Shown here: positions 42,531 through 54,243 of the stretch, piece after piece
How the letters are laid out: each line of letters opens with the position of its first letter
How positions within the stretch are numbered: the first letter of the stretch is position 1
NCBI GenBank assembly: GCA_963681505.1
Contig: OY811974.1
Coordinates: forward strand, 1,881,124 to 1,945,123
Reading direction: 5' to 3'
Length of the DNA: 64,000 bases
Source of the DNA: Eunapius fragilis
Lineage: Eukaryota; Porifera; Demospongiae; Spongillida; Spongillidae
Program-made: the position numbers and the translations under genes
Notes under the pieces: model-generated
What the model was told of the DNA's origin: nothing
Databases searched by the model: none
The model's input: only the letters and a program-made list of their open reading frames with translations

Positions 42531-42887
42531 GTAATTTATATATTTTTACCCATGCATAAGTTAAAGTGGCAGCAACCCTAGGCCTCTCTCTACACATGAT
42601 TGTGTGCAGTTTCACATATATCAGCAAATACTAGCCATTTAAAATGCAGGCCGTCTTAATTTAGCCCCACCCCCACCACCGCATATATAGTTGGTTTGTT
42701 CAACACATTTATTATGGGAGGCTGTTCCAATAATTTAATCCTTCCCTCGTATTAGATCAGTTTTGGTTTATATAAAGCAACTTTCCCACTCACTCTTTAC
42801 TTTAAGATATGGAAGAGGTATGCATGTGTACATAGGATTTGCATGCATGGCATTATGTCTATATAATATATATTATTACCCTTGTAG

Positions 42888-43240
42888 GTCACGGCAGAAG
42901 AAGCTGAGAATCTGTTTGCTGTTGACTCGGGTGAGGAGGGCCCTCCCTACTCTCCAATACCGGCCTTGGTCCCTGCTCCGGTCCTGCTTGCCCCAGCTCT
43001 GACCCCAGCTCCGCCACTGCCCCCAGCTCCGCTGCTCCCACCTGCGCCACTGCTGGCCCCTGCTCTGCTGGCTCCAGCTCTGCCACTGCTCCACTGGCCT
43101 CAGCTCCGCCACTGCCCCCAGCTCCACCTGCGCCACTGCTGGCCCCTGCTCCGCTGGCCCACGCTCTGCTTGCCCCAGCTCCACCGCTGGCCCCTGCTCC
43201 GCTGCTCCCACCTGCGCCACTGCTGGCCCTAGCCCCATGG
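42888..43240 (+). other. Proline/alanine/leucine-rich frame, possible exon
   Basis: After an AG acceptor at 42886-42887 the frame reads VTAEEAENLFAVDSGEEGPP and then loses character in a GCTCC/CCAGCTCCGCC repeat giving P-A-P-L runs. The start has the look of an acidic exon, but I find no partner exons and the remainder is low-complexity. It may be a coding fragment expanded by simple repeats. Confidence 0.25.
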
Positions 43241-43502
43241 GGAATATGGCCCCATCCGTACTGGGGGCCTCTCGGAGCTCGGCCGTATAGAAGGCTTTAT
43301 TATAAATTTATAATTACAACTAATGTTTTTTGAATGCTATATAGCAGGGCTACCGATTGCGCCGTATCGATCTTCCGACCAAGTTAAAACAGTTTAGTTA
43401 AGAGCATGCATGTGATTGCGCAGGGATGAATACTTCCTCGCCATGCGAAGTAATCTTGCATTACACGGCACGATTATTCAATACATGTATAATACATGTT
43501 TA

Positions 43503-43811
43503 GGGGGCTTGTCCAAACTATGTTTGGAAAAATTAGCGTCATTGTGACGTTGGGGGGGGGGGGGGGGGGGAGGCTGTGACGTTAAGAAAAATTTTATTGT
43601 CTGCAAGTATTGTTTTATAGTACGGAACATCTAGTTAGCTGCAGCGTTGACACCAGTGGCAGCAGTTACGTCTATTCAGACTACACTGCACATTGAGTAA
43701 TGTTTCATGCTACTAATCTAACAAAAACGCTATGACGCTTAGAGGGGGGGGGTTAATATGTTAACGTCACAATGACGCTAATTTTTCCAAACATAGTTTG
43801 GACAAGCCCCC
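43503..43811. mobile_element. MITE (same family as 20011-20344), extra copy
   Basis: A 309-bp element with the same GGGGGCTTGTCC termini, inside the 3.9-kb insertion. Flanks are TTA (left) and TCA (right), consistent with a TWA-type target with one change. Internal G runs are shorter at the right. Confidence 0.75.
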
Positions 43812-43882
43812 TCATAATTTTAGCTTATTACTACAGGCGGATCCCGGCTTACATGTACAGCACCTAGCATAAAAATGTGTGA

Positions 43883-44187
43883 AACAAGATATAAAAATTT
43901 AATTAAAATAAAATTGGTGATGTAGGATTTGTAGACACCAATTGAGTAAAAAGTAAGGAAACAAGAAATTACGGATATTAGGCATTCATTTAATTATAAA
44001 TATTACAGACCTACATTATTTAGCAAATCTACCTCCTTGAAATTCTGTGCTAAATGTAGGTCTGTAATATTTATAATTAAATGAATGCCTAATATCCGTA
44101 ATTTCTTGTTTCCTTACTTTTTACTCAATTGGTGTCTACAAATCCTACATCACCAATTTTATTTTAATTAAATTTTTATATCTTGTT
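43883..44187. mobile_element. Foldback element (about 140-bp arms)
   Basis: Arms 43883-44024 and 44048-44187 are reverse complements with one 3-bp indel; the loop is 23 bp. The inner end TGCTAAATGTAGGTCTGTAA resembles TGCTAAATATAGGACTAT of the element at 24705-24979, so the two are one family. Confidence 0.88.
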
Positions 44188-44639
44188 CAATATCGCGATG
44201 GTAGTTTGCGATGCAGTACTACTAATATAGTAAATACGCATGCATGCGCGCGCGGCGGCTCCACCAATCTGGCGCAGACCAATCTTTTGTTTTTTTACTA
44301 TTTTTAATGATACGCCATTAGTGGTGTTTTACGCTTGCATTCTCCTAGCTTTGTTATGCTCGTGCCTGTCTCGAACATTTCGGTCCGCGTCTGATTTTGG
44401 TCCGGCCGGATCAAAACGCGCAGCCTGAAATGGTTCGGCCGGACCGAAATTGAGTGCTCAGTTGCTTCGGTCCCCCTTGTGTCACTTTTAGGTTCCAACT
44501 ACATCCAACTATTCGGAGCCAGAAAATGATTGTCTGGAGCAAGCTGAATGGGAGATCAAAGCATTGTCGAGCTCTGCATGCCGATAAGACCCCAAGGACA
44601 CTTAATTATTACATGGACTGGAAACTGACCACCGCGTAA

Positions 44640-44959
44640 GGGGGCTTGTCCAAACTATGTTTGGAAAAATTAGCGTCACTGTGACGTTGGGGGGGGGGGG
44701 GGGGAGGCTGTGACGTTAAGAAAAATTTTATTGTCCGCAAGTATTGTTTTATAATATGGAACATCTAGTTAGCTGCAGCGTTGACTCCAGTGGCAGCAGT
44801 TACGTCTATTCAGACTACACTGCACATTGAGTAATGTTTCATGCTACTAATCTAACAAAAACGCTATGACGCTTAGAGGGGGGAGGGGGGGGGGGGGGGG
44901 TTAATATGTTAACGTCACAATGACGCTAATTTTTCCAAACATAGTTTGGACAAGCCCCC
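44640..44959. mobile_element. MITE with TWA target duplication, copy 2
   Basis: A 320-bp counterpart of 20011-20344 with TAA at 44637-44639 and 44960-44962. Internal G-tract lengths differ between the two copies. Confidence 0.8.
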
Positions 44960-46347
44960 TAACGAAATTGTCGCAATCCTCGTTGCGCCTCGTTCCCAAC
45001 CTTTTCGGACAAACAAAGACTTTTGTGAAGTTGTCTTAGCTTTGGAGTGACATACAGTTACAGAAAGCTGTTCTTTTGTTGAGGTAAACCCGTTATAAGT
45101 CTTAAAGATTACGTTAATGTACGGGCCTTAGCTTCTACGTGCATGTTTGCCTTGCTACGCTACTTTGGTTAGGCTCCTGGACACACCGATGAGCAGACAT
45201 TTGTTTTGAAAGGTGTTTCCAGCGCTTAATGGTATGATACGACTTGCATGTTAGTTTGTATTGGAAAGGATGTTTCTTAAAGTAAGGGCAAACGATTTTA
45301 ATCGATCGAACGATGCGCATGTTCTGTTGTCAGGCCTCTGCAAATATGGTAATAGTTATGGCCTTATTTAATGTTTCACAGTATACCAGGATGGTTTCTC
45401 TAACTCAGATTATATTTACATGATGATTGAACCTGTATTTATTTCTATACATTACCTGGAAATGATGATTATCAATTCTAGGTTCATTAGCTCAGTATAT
45501 TGCTCAGTTTGAATTCGCGATGCCAAAAATGAAGAAAGGAAAGCGACGGCGGTTTAAACAAAGCTAAACAAAACAACATACCACCCCAATCAAGTCCCAG
45601 TCTTTTAATCCACTTAGTACAGCCCTTGATGCAGTTCATTAATAATTCATGAGCAACGAGGATGGCGACACGAATTTATTGTGGTTTCCAGTCCATGATA
45701 CTAAGAACAGTACACGCGATTGCTTTTTTATTTTTATTTTTTATTACTGCATGAATGACAAACTAATATTGCATGCATGTGTCTTTAATAACCGTTTCTT
45801 CTGCATGGTTCTCTTTACAACTTACCGGTTACTTTTTTCTGGCTATACGGTATATTATTTTGCAGACTAAATTATCAGACTTATATTATTTAACACTTGG
45901 TTTATAAAAATACACAAGAATTAACTGTGCACACGCACAGAACCATGCACTAAAGGACCACTGCACATAATTTACTTCGCCCGCATGTGTTACAAGAACA
46001 ACAATAATCAATAGTTAATTATCGCGAGTAGATAGATGATTACACAGCGACTCATATAGCATAATTGTATAGAGCCTAATTGTGTTGCGAGGTCACTAAA
46101 ATGTACCGGACCGGAGGCATATTGTATCGATACACAGCATTCTAGTGGAAAAAAACATATTATGGGGGGGGGGGGGGGGGGGGGGGCTTGTATTATTATC
46201 CTAGGATACATTGTCCGAGGAGGACCCATAATCATAAGGGGGGATCTAGTATCCTAGGATGCTTTCTCCGGGGGACTAAGTGTCCCGCGGCACAGGGGTA
46301 AAAGGCCGCGAATAAAAATTTAATTGCATAGGCGCACACTTCTGATA

Positions 46348-46853
46348 ACAAAGTTGCTGTTAAAAGTCTCTGATTTCATTGTGTCTAATTGGATATCCAC
46401 CCTTTGGGCATGACAGCACATGCTCAACAGTGAAATGATTGCCACAAGCACAATTTAGTGGAACATTGGCAGGGATCCAGCCATAACGTAAAGCCAATGC
46501 ATCGCGAAAGGCTCCCTTATGGAGGGCAAAGCCTTATTCTTCAAGCGGTAGAACTGAGAGCTAGGTGGGAAGCTCCTTTTTCTTGAGAGAGGTCAATGGC
46601 ATGTGCAAGAGAGGGTGGAAGAGTTTCCTTTAGAGTGGATGTTGCATTTGAATGTTGTTGTTGGTTCAATTTATGGACTTCAGCTTTGGCAGAGAGTTGG
46701 CCTTGAAGTACGTATCTCATATTATATTTTCCCTCTTGGTTCTATTAGAGGCTGTGTGACTTTCATGGAGGCAGAATATTGAAAGGCAGTGATCCGAGAA
46801 GGGTTGAGTATGCACAGGCCTCCTAAGTGAGCAGGAAGAGCCAGTAACTCTCT
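46348..46853 (-). mobile_element. Non-LTR-type retroelement remnant, copy 2
   Basis: The same decayed reverse-transcriptase C-terminal segment as at 22285-22790, including the CACGNHFTVEHVLSC motif. A few substitutions differ from copy 1. Confidence 0.65.
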
Positions 46854-47329
46854 CTGGGTATGATCTATAAATAGCAACGCATAGTACACAAATGTACATA
46901 GCAACGCTTACTTGGTTGCCACAAACTAGATATACGTGTATACCTGTACAGGTGTAATTTTATGTAGTCGCAAAGCAATCTAAAGTGGTTCATTCCCTTT
47001 GTACAGTCGTGCGGAAGGCACTTATGCAGTTAACCCTCCCCCCTGCAATTATTGCGTTATGTAATTATAATGATTTCGACCTAATAGACTTATTCACTGC
47101 CCTAACCTGCACAGACATGAAATCTCATCGAGAAAAATTGTGCATGAAGCCCGCAACATTGTTTTTAGCTCGGATGTGGCCCTCCCAATTTTTTTCTTTC
47201 ACTGATTTGAATTTTCGGACTCACCACACCCGTTTGGTATCGAATTATTCGGTTTGTTCTTCATTTTAGTTCTAACAAGTGTTTATGTTTTTAAAAAAGA
47301 GAGATTGACATGCAGCGCCAACAGAATGA

Positions 47330-48135
47330 TCACATAATATAGCACCCATTTTTCTTGTTCATTTCTTGTGTATCCGATTCAGCATTGTAAAGGTGCTTTT
47401 TATGGGTTAACAGCTCTCTGTGGCACTTTGCACTGCATGCTAGTAATTGGAATGGAATGTTGTGATTTTCTATGGGAACCCGATTGGTGATATTCACAAC
47501 AGAATCTTTATTTGGAATGGGGAGGCCACAAATATCACAGAAGTATGAGGTAGATGCGAGATGTTCCAACATATTGTATTGGAGTGGAGCTAGACTCTCC
47601 TGCTTCCAGTATTCTATGTGGTTCATAAATACCGCCCCAATACATAGATCCTGTAATGAAGTTACGCAAATGCTGTGTTCAGTAGCAGCAGTGGCTGAAC
47701 GATTGGGCGGTGCATCAAAAGGATTTTTGGTGACTGTTAATCCTGTCAGGTTGTTCATCCTGAAAATAACTCCTGGAAGGAATCTGAACTTATTGCCAAC
47801 CAAACTCAGCGTAGTGAGCTTTTGACAGAACTGCAATGTGATAGGGAGATCAGAGAGACGGTTGGAGTCAAGAGACAGGATCTCAAGGTGTTTAAGCTTT
47901 CCAATCAAAGGGTGTAATCTGCACATGTTAGTGCTATTCAAATTTAGCTTTTTAAGATTGCAAATTTCCCAGAACTATATGAAAACAGACACAAGCCAAA
48001 TAATACACTGCCATTGCAGGTAAAGTATTCAGGCTACCTGAAACTGTGTTTGCAAATTCACTGGAATGTAAACACAAGAAAAATCAAGCTCCACAATACT
48101 TTTACATTGCACAAAGTACTTCTTCATATCAACAT
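47330..48135 (-). CDS. LRR gene, unit 4 (second and third exons fused)
   Basis: Exon 48038-48135 (SIVELDFSCVYIPVNLQT) and one 645-bp terminal exon 47330-47974. The latter runs from LRRs through CDICGLPIPNKDS into IPFQLLACSAKCHREL without the intron that splits units 1-3, then continues to the CaaX end. Its last 120 bases are duplicated at 23239-23358. Confidence 0.88.
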
Positions 48136-51100
48136 CTATATGTGCAAATCATGGGGACATTATCCCAAGTCTTAGAAAATAGCTGAACACTTTCCATGCA
48201 TACTTACCTCTGACCATGTCCAAGCTGAAGGGAAGCAGTGCATTAAGTTCATGAGCACATGGCAGTCCACACCTTTCGAAAGCTTTGATATACAACCAAG
48301 CCAAATACTGGTCAGAGTACAGAGAGGTCAGCTGCTGTTGGCAATGCCCACTGCATGCTCGTAGCTGAAATGGGACAGTACTCAACCCATAATAGGATAT
48401 GAGGACAACCGAATCATTGCCTAATAACAAGATTGCAGTATGAATGAACACTTATATGCTAGGAATACACATGAAGTGTTGTTACCTTCATGTACTAGTG
48501 TGCCGCATACGTGACAGAGGTTCAAGCTAGATGCAAGTTGGTCAAACGGCGAAACATTATTTTGCTTATGATGAAAGTTCTCCCACTTCCAGTAATCTAT
48601 GTGATTCGCAATTACTGCTGCCATTCCTAATCTTTGTAGTGAGGCTGGGCTGTGAAAAGGCACAAGAGACCTATTAGTCTGTACAGCATTTTCTATGAGC
48701 CCAATAGAATTTTTTGCAATTCTCAATTCCTTAAGTTCCTTCAGTTTCAGAACCACTCCTGGGATGTGTTCAAAGTCATTCCAAGACAAATCAAGTGAGG
48801 ATAACTTCTGGCAATACTCCAGAGTGCTTGGGAGGTCTGATAAATGATTTCTAAGAAGTGACAGGTTCTCCAGGTTTTTTAGCCTTCCAACAGAAGGATG
48901 CAGACTGAAAGTACCAGTGCGGTTCATGCACAGTTTCTTCAGGTTAGGCATGTTCCAGAACTATCAGGGATAATATAAACACCACTTTTTTGTAAATAGG
49001 CAAGAAAGGTTACCTGAAATCGAGATTGCAAATCACTTCGAAATCGAGTAGTGGAAAAATCTAGCTCCACTAATGTTTCTAATGGTGCAAACTTGTACAT
49101 AATGTCTGTGACCGTTAAATACAAATCAAGAAGATCTCAGCTAATTATAAACACATACTTACCCTGTGAACTGTAGGTGGTGTAGAAAACTGATGAACGG
49201 GATGGCGCCATGCACTTTTCGAATGCATTGAGGTACAACCCAGTCATATTTAATTCTCTGCATTTGAAAACCAGTTCTTGCTGGCACTTCAAACTGCATG
49301 CTGGTAATAGAAATGGGATATCTATCTGCCCAAGGTAAAAAAGTGCAGCCTTCACAATATGTTCTGGAATTAATACTGAAGATGATACATCACCACTGCA
49401 AGCAATACTATACCTTACCACGTGAAACCAGTTTGCTACACATGTGACAGATGACTACATGGGATGCAAAATGGTCTAGCATAACTTGGCACTGCTTAGG
49501 ACAACCCGCTTCTTGTCTCAAGTAATCTATGTGATTCTCAAACACTGCTGCCATGCACATGCTCTGTAGAGGACCTGTGTGGTTGACTATACATCTGGAC
49601 TGTTTTGGAGGCATATCCAGTACTGATTGTTCCCATAACTCTACATGGGAGGTGCATGAGTGCCTCAACTCTTTGAGGTTCTTTAGCTTGAGTACAACAC
49701 CTGGGATTGAGACAAATTTATTATCCTTTAAATTTAGCATAGTCAGATTCTGACAAAACTCCAGGGTGATTGGGAGGTCAGTTAGACTATTATGTTCTAG
49801 AGACAGGGCTTCCAGGTTTTTCATTTTTCCCACAGAGGGGGCAAGGCTGCAAATACCAGTATTGTCTAAACACAACTTTTTCACACTGATCATTTTCCAA
49901 ATCTGTTTAGAGATAGAGAATATGTTATAATAAAGCGATGGTTACTAATTTGTTGGCAAAATATAGCTAGTACCTTTAGATAAGACAGTATATAGTTTGG
50001 AATGTGGGTGCCCGACAGATTAAGCTCTGAAACGTTTCCAAATTGCATTTTTTCTGCAATTAAATAAAAGACCATACGTGGCCACTGGTTGTGCATCAAA
50101 AATTATTATTGCTCACCTGCGGGAACTGATGCTTCAAATCTTAGTTCAGATTCTGCATACTTTTCGTTGCAATATTCCACAAGCTCCTGATTGCATGTTG
50201 CACTGCACGTAAGCAGTTTAAATGGAGCATTGCTTAGCCAAGGGTAAGAGTCAAGGAAAACCTGTGCAGAACGTCCTTCATGTTGAATTTGAAAACAATA
50301 CAGTGTGATTAATAGAGAGCGTTATTGGGGTTGTAATTGCTAAGGAACTGATATTTTTACCTTCGTATGAAATTGTTGTGTTACACCACATACAAGCAGT
50401 TAAGTTGGATGAAGAACATACCAATGATTCACATTGCTTAGGGTTAGGCGCAGTTTCCTGCACCTCCCAATGAACCAAGAGATCGCTTAGTGCTGATGCA
50501 GAACATATAAGTGAAGCAGTATGGTGCGCTTCAGCTGTTGATTTGATGGAGGTGGGTAGTGTTATTGATTCGGGTTTTATTAGATGATTTCCTTCAACAT
50601 TTAAATTCCTGATTCCCTTAAGCTTCAGCAATGCAACAGGTAAGCATGTAAAGCTGTTGTCCTTTAGGCTAATTGTTCTTATCTTTTGGCAAAATGCTAA
50701 GGTGAGTGGGAGATCAGAGAGGCCATTGGTGTCAAGGGAGAGGACTTCCAGATTTTTCAATGCTCCAATGGATGGAGATAAGCTAGTAATTCCAGTTAGG
50801 TCTAAACGTAATTCTTTTAGTTTGTTCATGTTCCAGAACTAGAAAAAATGTCCACACAATGCATGTATTGGTATGAAAATGTACTGAATACATATGTACC
50901 TCAATTGAATTGATTGGAGGGCAGAAACCACGGATGTTCAATTTCACAAGGTCCTCGAATTGGGTGAGAAGGTGAATTTCTTCTACACCTAAAGTTCAAG
51001 GAAGATGGGTTAATTACGTACGAAACCGCTCTCCTAATAGTCACCTTTACGTTGGCCGAGACCGCAGTGAAGTTCGCGCACTGTGAGAGAGGTTAGCCTG

Positions 51101-51399
51101 GGAAATGGCCGTTCGTCTGTGGCAGACAGATAAGCCCACAAAAATGATTCGTAGTCAAATATGGTCGCTGTTCCATTGCTTTGTGATTTTACCCCGGGGT
51201 ATTCAACGTTATGCATTCTGTATTGGGCTTTGATATCCAGACATGTTTGGAGATGCGTAAAATCGAATAGAACCTTTTTGTACGTTTTCAGTTGTTGTTG
51301 CAAAGCCGTTACATATTCGCTCTTTAAGTTGTTCACTTCCGACTGGACAGCCATAGCAGTTGTTGAAGCAGCAACGTATATAGATACACAGCTCAGCAT
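47330..51399 (-). CDS. Four-unit LRR protein with CaaX tail, complete 12-exon gene
   Basis: The exons are 51045-51399, 50900-50988, 50361-50838, 50117-50275, 49974-50053, 49419-49902, 49163-49375, 49014-49105, 48486-48960, 48208-48420, 48038-48135 and 47330-47974. They sum to 3381 bp, 1126 residues plus stop, with matching phases throughout. The start MLSCVSIYVAAS is chosen because an in-frame TAA immediately precedes it. After a ~118-residue N-terminus come four tandem units, each with a short LRR exon, a long exon with about four LRRs (type L-x-x-L-x-L-x-x-N-x-L-x-x-L-P) and a cysteine-containing tail C-x2-C ... P-F-x-L-x-A-C-S-x-x-C. This tail after LRRs recalls LRRC58, but four units in one protein are not known to me. 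No signal peptide is evident. The protein ends KKNGCYIM, a CaaX box with X = Met, which predicts farnesylation and membrane anchoring. Function unknown. Confidence 0.9.
48208..49105 (-). CDS. LRR gene, unit 3
   Basis: Exons 49014-49105 (LETLVELDFSTTRFRSDLQS), 48486-48960 (LKKLCMNRTGTFSLHPSVGR, LRRs, LCHVCGTLVHEG) and 48208-48420 (VPFQLRACSGHCQQQL). The exon pattern is the same as unit 2. Confidence 0.88.
49163..50053 (-). CDS. LRR gene, unit 2
   Basis: Exons 49974-50053 (FGNVSELNLSGTHIPN), 49419-49902 (VKKLCLDNTGICSLAPSVGK, then LRRs and VICHMCSKLVSRG) and 49163-49375 (213 bp; IPFLLPACSLKCQQEL). The third exon start at 49375 was chosen because only this AG keeps the frame and gives the same 213-bp length as in unit 3. 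Confidence 0.88.
50117..50988 (-). CDS. LRR gene, unit 1
   Basis: Exons 50900-50988 (FEDLVKLNIRGFCPPIN), 50361-50838 (LKELRLDLTGITSLSPSIGA and three further LRRs, then ACMWCNTTISYEG) and 50117-50275 (AQVFLDSYPWLSNAPFKLLT, CSATCNQEL). The phase pattern is 1-0, 0-1, 1-1, as in units 2 and 3. Confidence 0.88.
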
Positions 51400-51949
51400 T
51401 TAGTGTAACAGTCGTGGGGGCGGCTGGGGGAGGGAGAGTTATTTTTAGCATATCTTTGAATCGCGACATCGACGCTATCTTTTAATTGCCTGCGCATGGT
51501 ATTAATTACGAATTAATTTAGGAATGATTGTTGACACATCTTGGAAAATTTGGTAAGGAAGTGGATTTTTAAAAAAATTTTAACCTTTAATCTCCAACCA
51601 TCCACCTAAGCAGCTGAAAATAACGAATCCCTGTTTAGAAAATTCTAAAGATGTTCTCCTTTATTTCGATAAGTGCATGCTACTTGGGAATGGCGAATTT
51701 ATCTTATCTTTTATCTTGTGTAAAGGCATCCAAACGTTAACGTTGCGCATCAGTTAATAAGCGGGTAATATAGCGAAAATGGGAACGAACTTTGCCGTCG
51801 TGACGCTGTTATAGGGAAGATTAAAAAAAGAATCAGAATCGTTCTGGAAGAGTTGTGCAGGTCATTGGAGCAGGTCAGAAGTGTCGGATTCGCGTGAAGT
51901 GGTAGGACAGCACAACCATATATGGATGAAACAGTTCGAGGCATTGATA

Positions 51950-52640
51950 ATGTAGGCTTAGATGGAGAGATGCAGCAGCACAATAAGCGGAAGTGTTGCT
52001 ATCTCGATGAGGTAGCAACTCTTCTGTGAAAACATTGGAGGCTCTAAAAAGTCATGGCCTTAGATTCATGGGCATTGTAAAAACAGCAACTAAAGGTTTC
52101 CCTAAGCATTTATTAACCATGTGGGCTGCAGGAGAGCTTGAGGATATGAAGCCCAACCGTGGTGATCACATTCTGCTGGAGGCAACAACTGTCCGTGCAG
52201 AGCAGTTTATGCATGTGGATGGGCCGACATGAAACCCAAGTTCATCATATCAAACTGTGGCTCCACAAACCCAGGGCAGCCAAGCATTCGCCCACGTCAC
52301 CGAAGGGAGGTTGTAAATGGTGAACCTGTAACAATTGCATATGAGAAACATGTCAAAAGACCGCACATGATTGAGCTTTTCTTTGAACACTTTAGTACAA
52401 TTGATGACCATGATCACTTGTGCCACGGTTCGTTGGCAATGGAACGTGAATGGTACACTCATAGCTAGTGGCATCGTATGCTTGGAACCATTTTTGGGAT
52501 CTGCATTGTTGATGCCTATATGGCCTATAACTAGAGTCCGGGAATGCTTTTTCAGATTCCAAAGATGTTGATAGCTTGCAAATGACTTCCTAGAAGATGG
52601 GCAAATGGTTCGCAGACATTCCAATGAAAGGGAAGTCATT
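51950..52640 (+). pseudogene. PiggyBac-type transposase fragment, C-terminal part
   Basis: Reads GLRFMGIVKTATKGFPKHLL, then RPHMIELFFEHFSTIDDHDH and GSLAMEREWYTHS, then in another frame WHRMLGTIFGICIVDAYMAY. The order (F-x-G-x-V-K-T-A-T, later Y/F-x-x-H-F-S-x-I-D-x-H-D-H, then W-x-R and V-D-A-Y-x-A-Y) is that of the DDE_Tnp_1_7 (piggyBac-like) transposase C-terminus. A frameshift near 52205 and several later stops break it. No terminal repeats were identified. Confidence 0.6.
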
Positions 52641-53364
52641 GAAGAGGTAGTTATAATTCTATTCCTATATGTATGTAAATGTAATTTTTTTTCTCTGTAT
52701 TCTAGGCTTATGATGGTCACACTACTCATTATTACTTATGTAAATTGAAAGATTTACCAATGTATCAGATGAAAACTGCACCAACATGATTTTTACGTTG
52801 AAAGTCTACAGTGTGCCATTTGAAATACTCCTACTACTGTGATGTTATTCATTAATCATTAATGGCTAACGTATAGCTTTTTATTAAAGTCCATGTTTTT
52901 AAATAACCACATAAGTAATTTGTGTATTAAAATCACGACATATAATAGGTTAATTAATTCAGGAACCATAAGCTGGCTAGTTCAATATAAAAATTCTCCT
53001 CATGAATGTTAACTTTGCTCTTCATGTAAATGCAATCAGATGTCACTCATCATATAAGGCTTGAAACCTGTTAGTTTAGAAAAAAAAACCGGTTGTAAGA
53101 GGTTATTAAAATTAAAAAAAACCGGTGATTGTTTAATAAATAACCGCTCGGTTGAGGTTGTTCGTATTTTTAAAAAACCGGTTATTTCCGGTTTAACAAT
53201 TAATTATGGATTATTTACGCATAATCGATGGGACCAAAAGAGCTAAACCAGCACAACCTCGGGCTTTGCCACATGGCAAAAAAGATGGTACGCCTAAGCA
53301 AGTCGCGGATCCCCTTGTTGGCTATAATATATAATAAAGTTGCTGTAAGTATCACCATGCATAC
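52641..53364. other. No gene recognised; ACCGGTT-rich stretch
   Basis: AT-rich sequence. Between about 53088 and 53195 the motif AACCGG recurs four times within A/T runs. No coding signal. Confidence 0.4.
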
Positions 53365-53372
53365 AACAAGAC

Positions 53373-54235
53373 CAGTGGCGGATCTACCATAGAGTTGGGG
53401 GGGGGGCGGCCCCCCCCCCCCCCCCCCCCCCCCATCGATATAAAATGCCGCCCCTATTATTAAATTGCCGCCCCCCTTCACACTACGACATACACATGAA
53501 CACTACGCGTGTCACTGTGTTTCCACATCGCGGTGATGTAATCCACTCGCAGATGTCGGGAATCGTGTCTACTACGGTTAAAATAGTTATTGTTATTTGT
53601 TAAATCTTTTTTATGAATTATCAGATCCTGAATGATAATTGATAATAAAAGTCCCGACAAATTATAAACAATAATAAAATCATGCCAAAAATAATTAAGT
53701 TATATATAGCGTGCATGGATGCGTGAAAGGTTAATTTATGACGAGCCCCAGAGCTCCAGACCCAGTGTGACGTGGAAGGTAGGGGGACCGTGGGCCGCAG
53801 TGGCGGCGGAAGGGGGGGCTGGGGATCTCGAGCCCCCCCCCAATAATGACATAGGGGGGCTAAGCCCCTCCTAACCAAACAACAGTATAATTGTTATTCC
53901 GAGATCGCTCGCGTATATACCGTTATCAATTTATATAATGACATCCAGAAAAGTTTAGATCTGTCGCCATAGAAGACCGCTCGATGTAATTTCTTATCCC
54001 CCCCCCCCCCCCTACCCGGCTGACGAAAGGAATATGGTGAACAAATGCCCCCATTGACATTCATGAATTTAATTATCCTCGCTTTTGGAAGCCCCCCCCC
54101 CCCCCAATCATATATGCCTTCCGCCGCCTCTGAGGGGGGGGGGGGGGGGGCAAGAGCGCGCTCCAAAATATGCCGCCCCTCCAATATAACCGCCCCCCCC
54201 CCCCCCCCATTGCCTTATTCCTGGATCCGCCACTG
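53373..54235. mobile_element. hAT-type non-autonomous element with 8-bp target duplication
   Basis: Left end CAGTGGCGGATC and right end GATCCGCCACTG are inverted repeats. AACAAGAC occurs directly outside both ends (53365-53372 and 54236-54243), an 8-bp target duplication typical of the hAT superfamily. The 863-bp interior is full of G and C homopolymers and includes another CAGTGGCGGCGGA-like start at about 53797, suggesting a nested or composite element. No transposase is encoded. Confidence 0.85.
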
Positions 54236-54243
54236 AACAAGAC

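Larger units (their letters stand above)
40272..44187. mobile_element. 3.9-kb composite insertion in copy 2
   Basis: In copy 1 AATGTA is followed directly by TTCAATATCGCG (near 19568). In copy 2 these are separated by 40272-44187. The left end has a perfect hairpin GGACCTAC-GTTA-GTAGGTCC (40276-40295) and the right end is the foldback at 43883-44187. Inside are a basic ORF, a degenerate tandem repeat, a proline-rich frame and a MITE. No transposase was recognised. It may be one nested element or successive insertions. Confidence 0.6.

Noticed and set aside
42876-43238. A Gln/Ala/Glu-rich minus-strand frame
   Set aside because: It is the reverse reading of a GCTCC-type simple repeat; the plus-strand frame has a slightly better claim and even that is weak.
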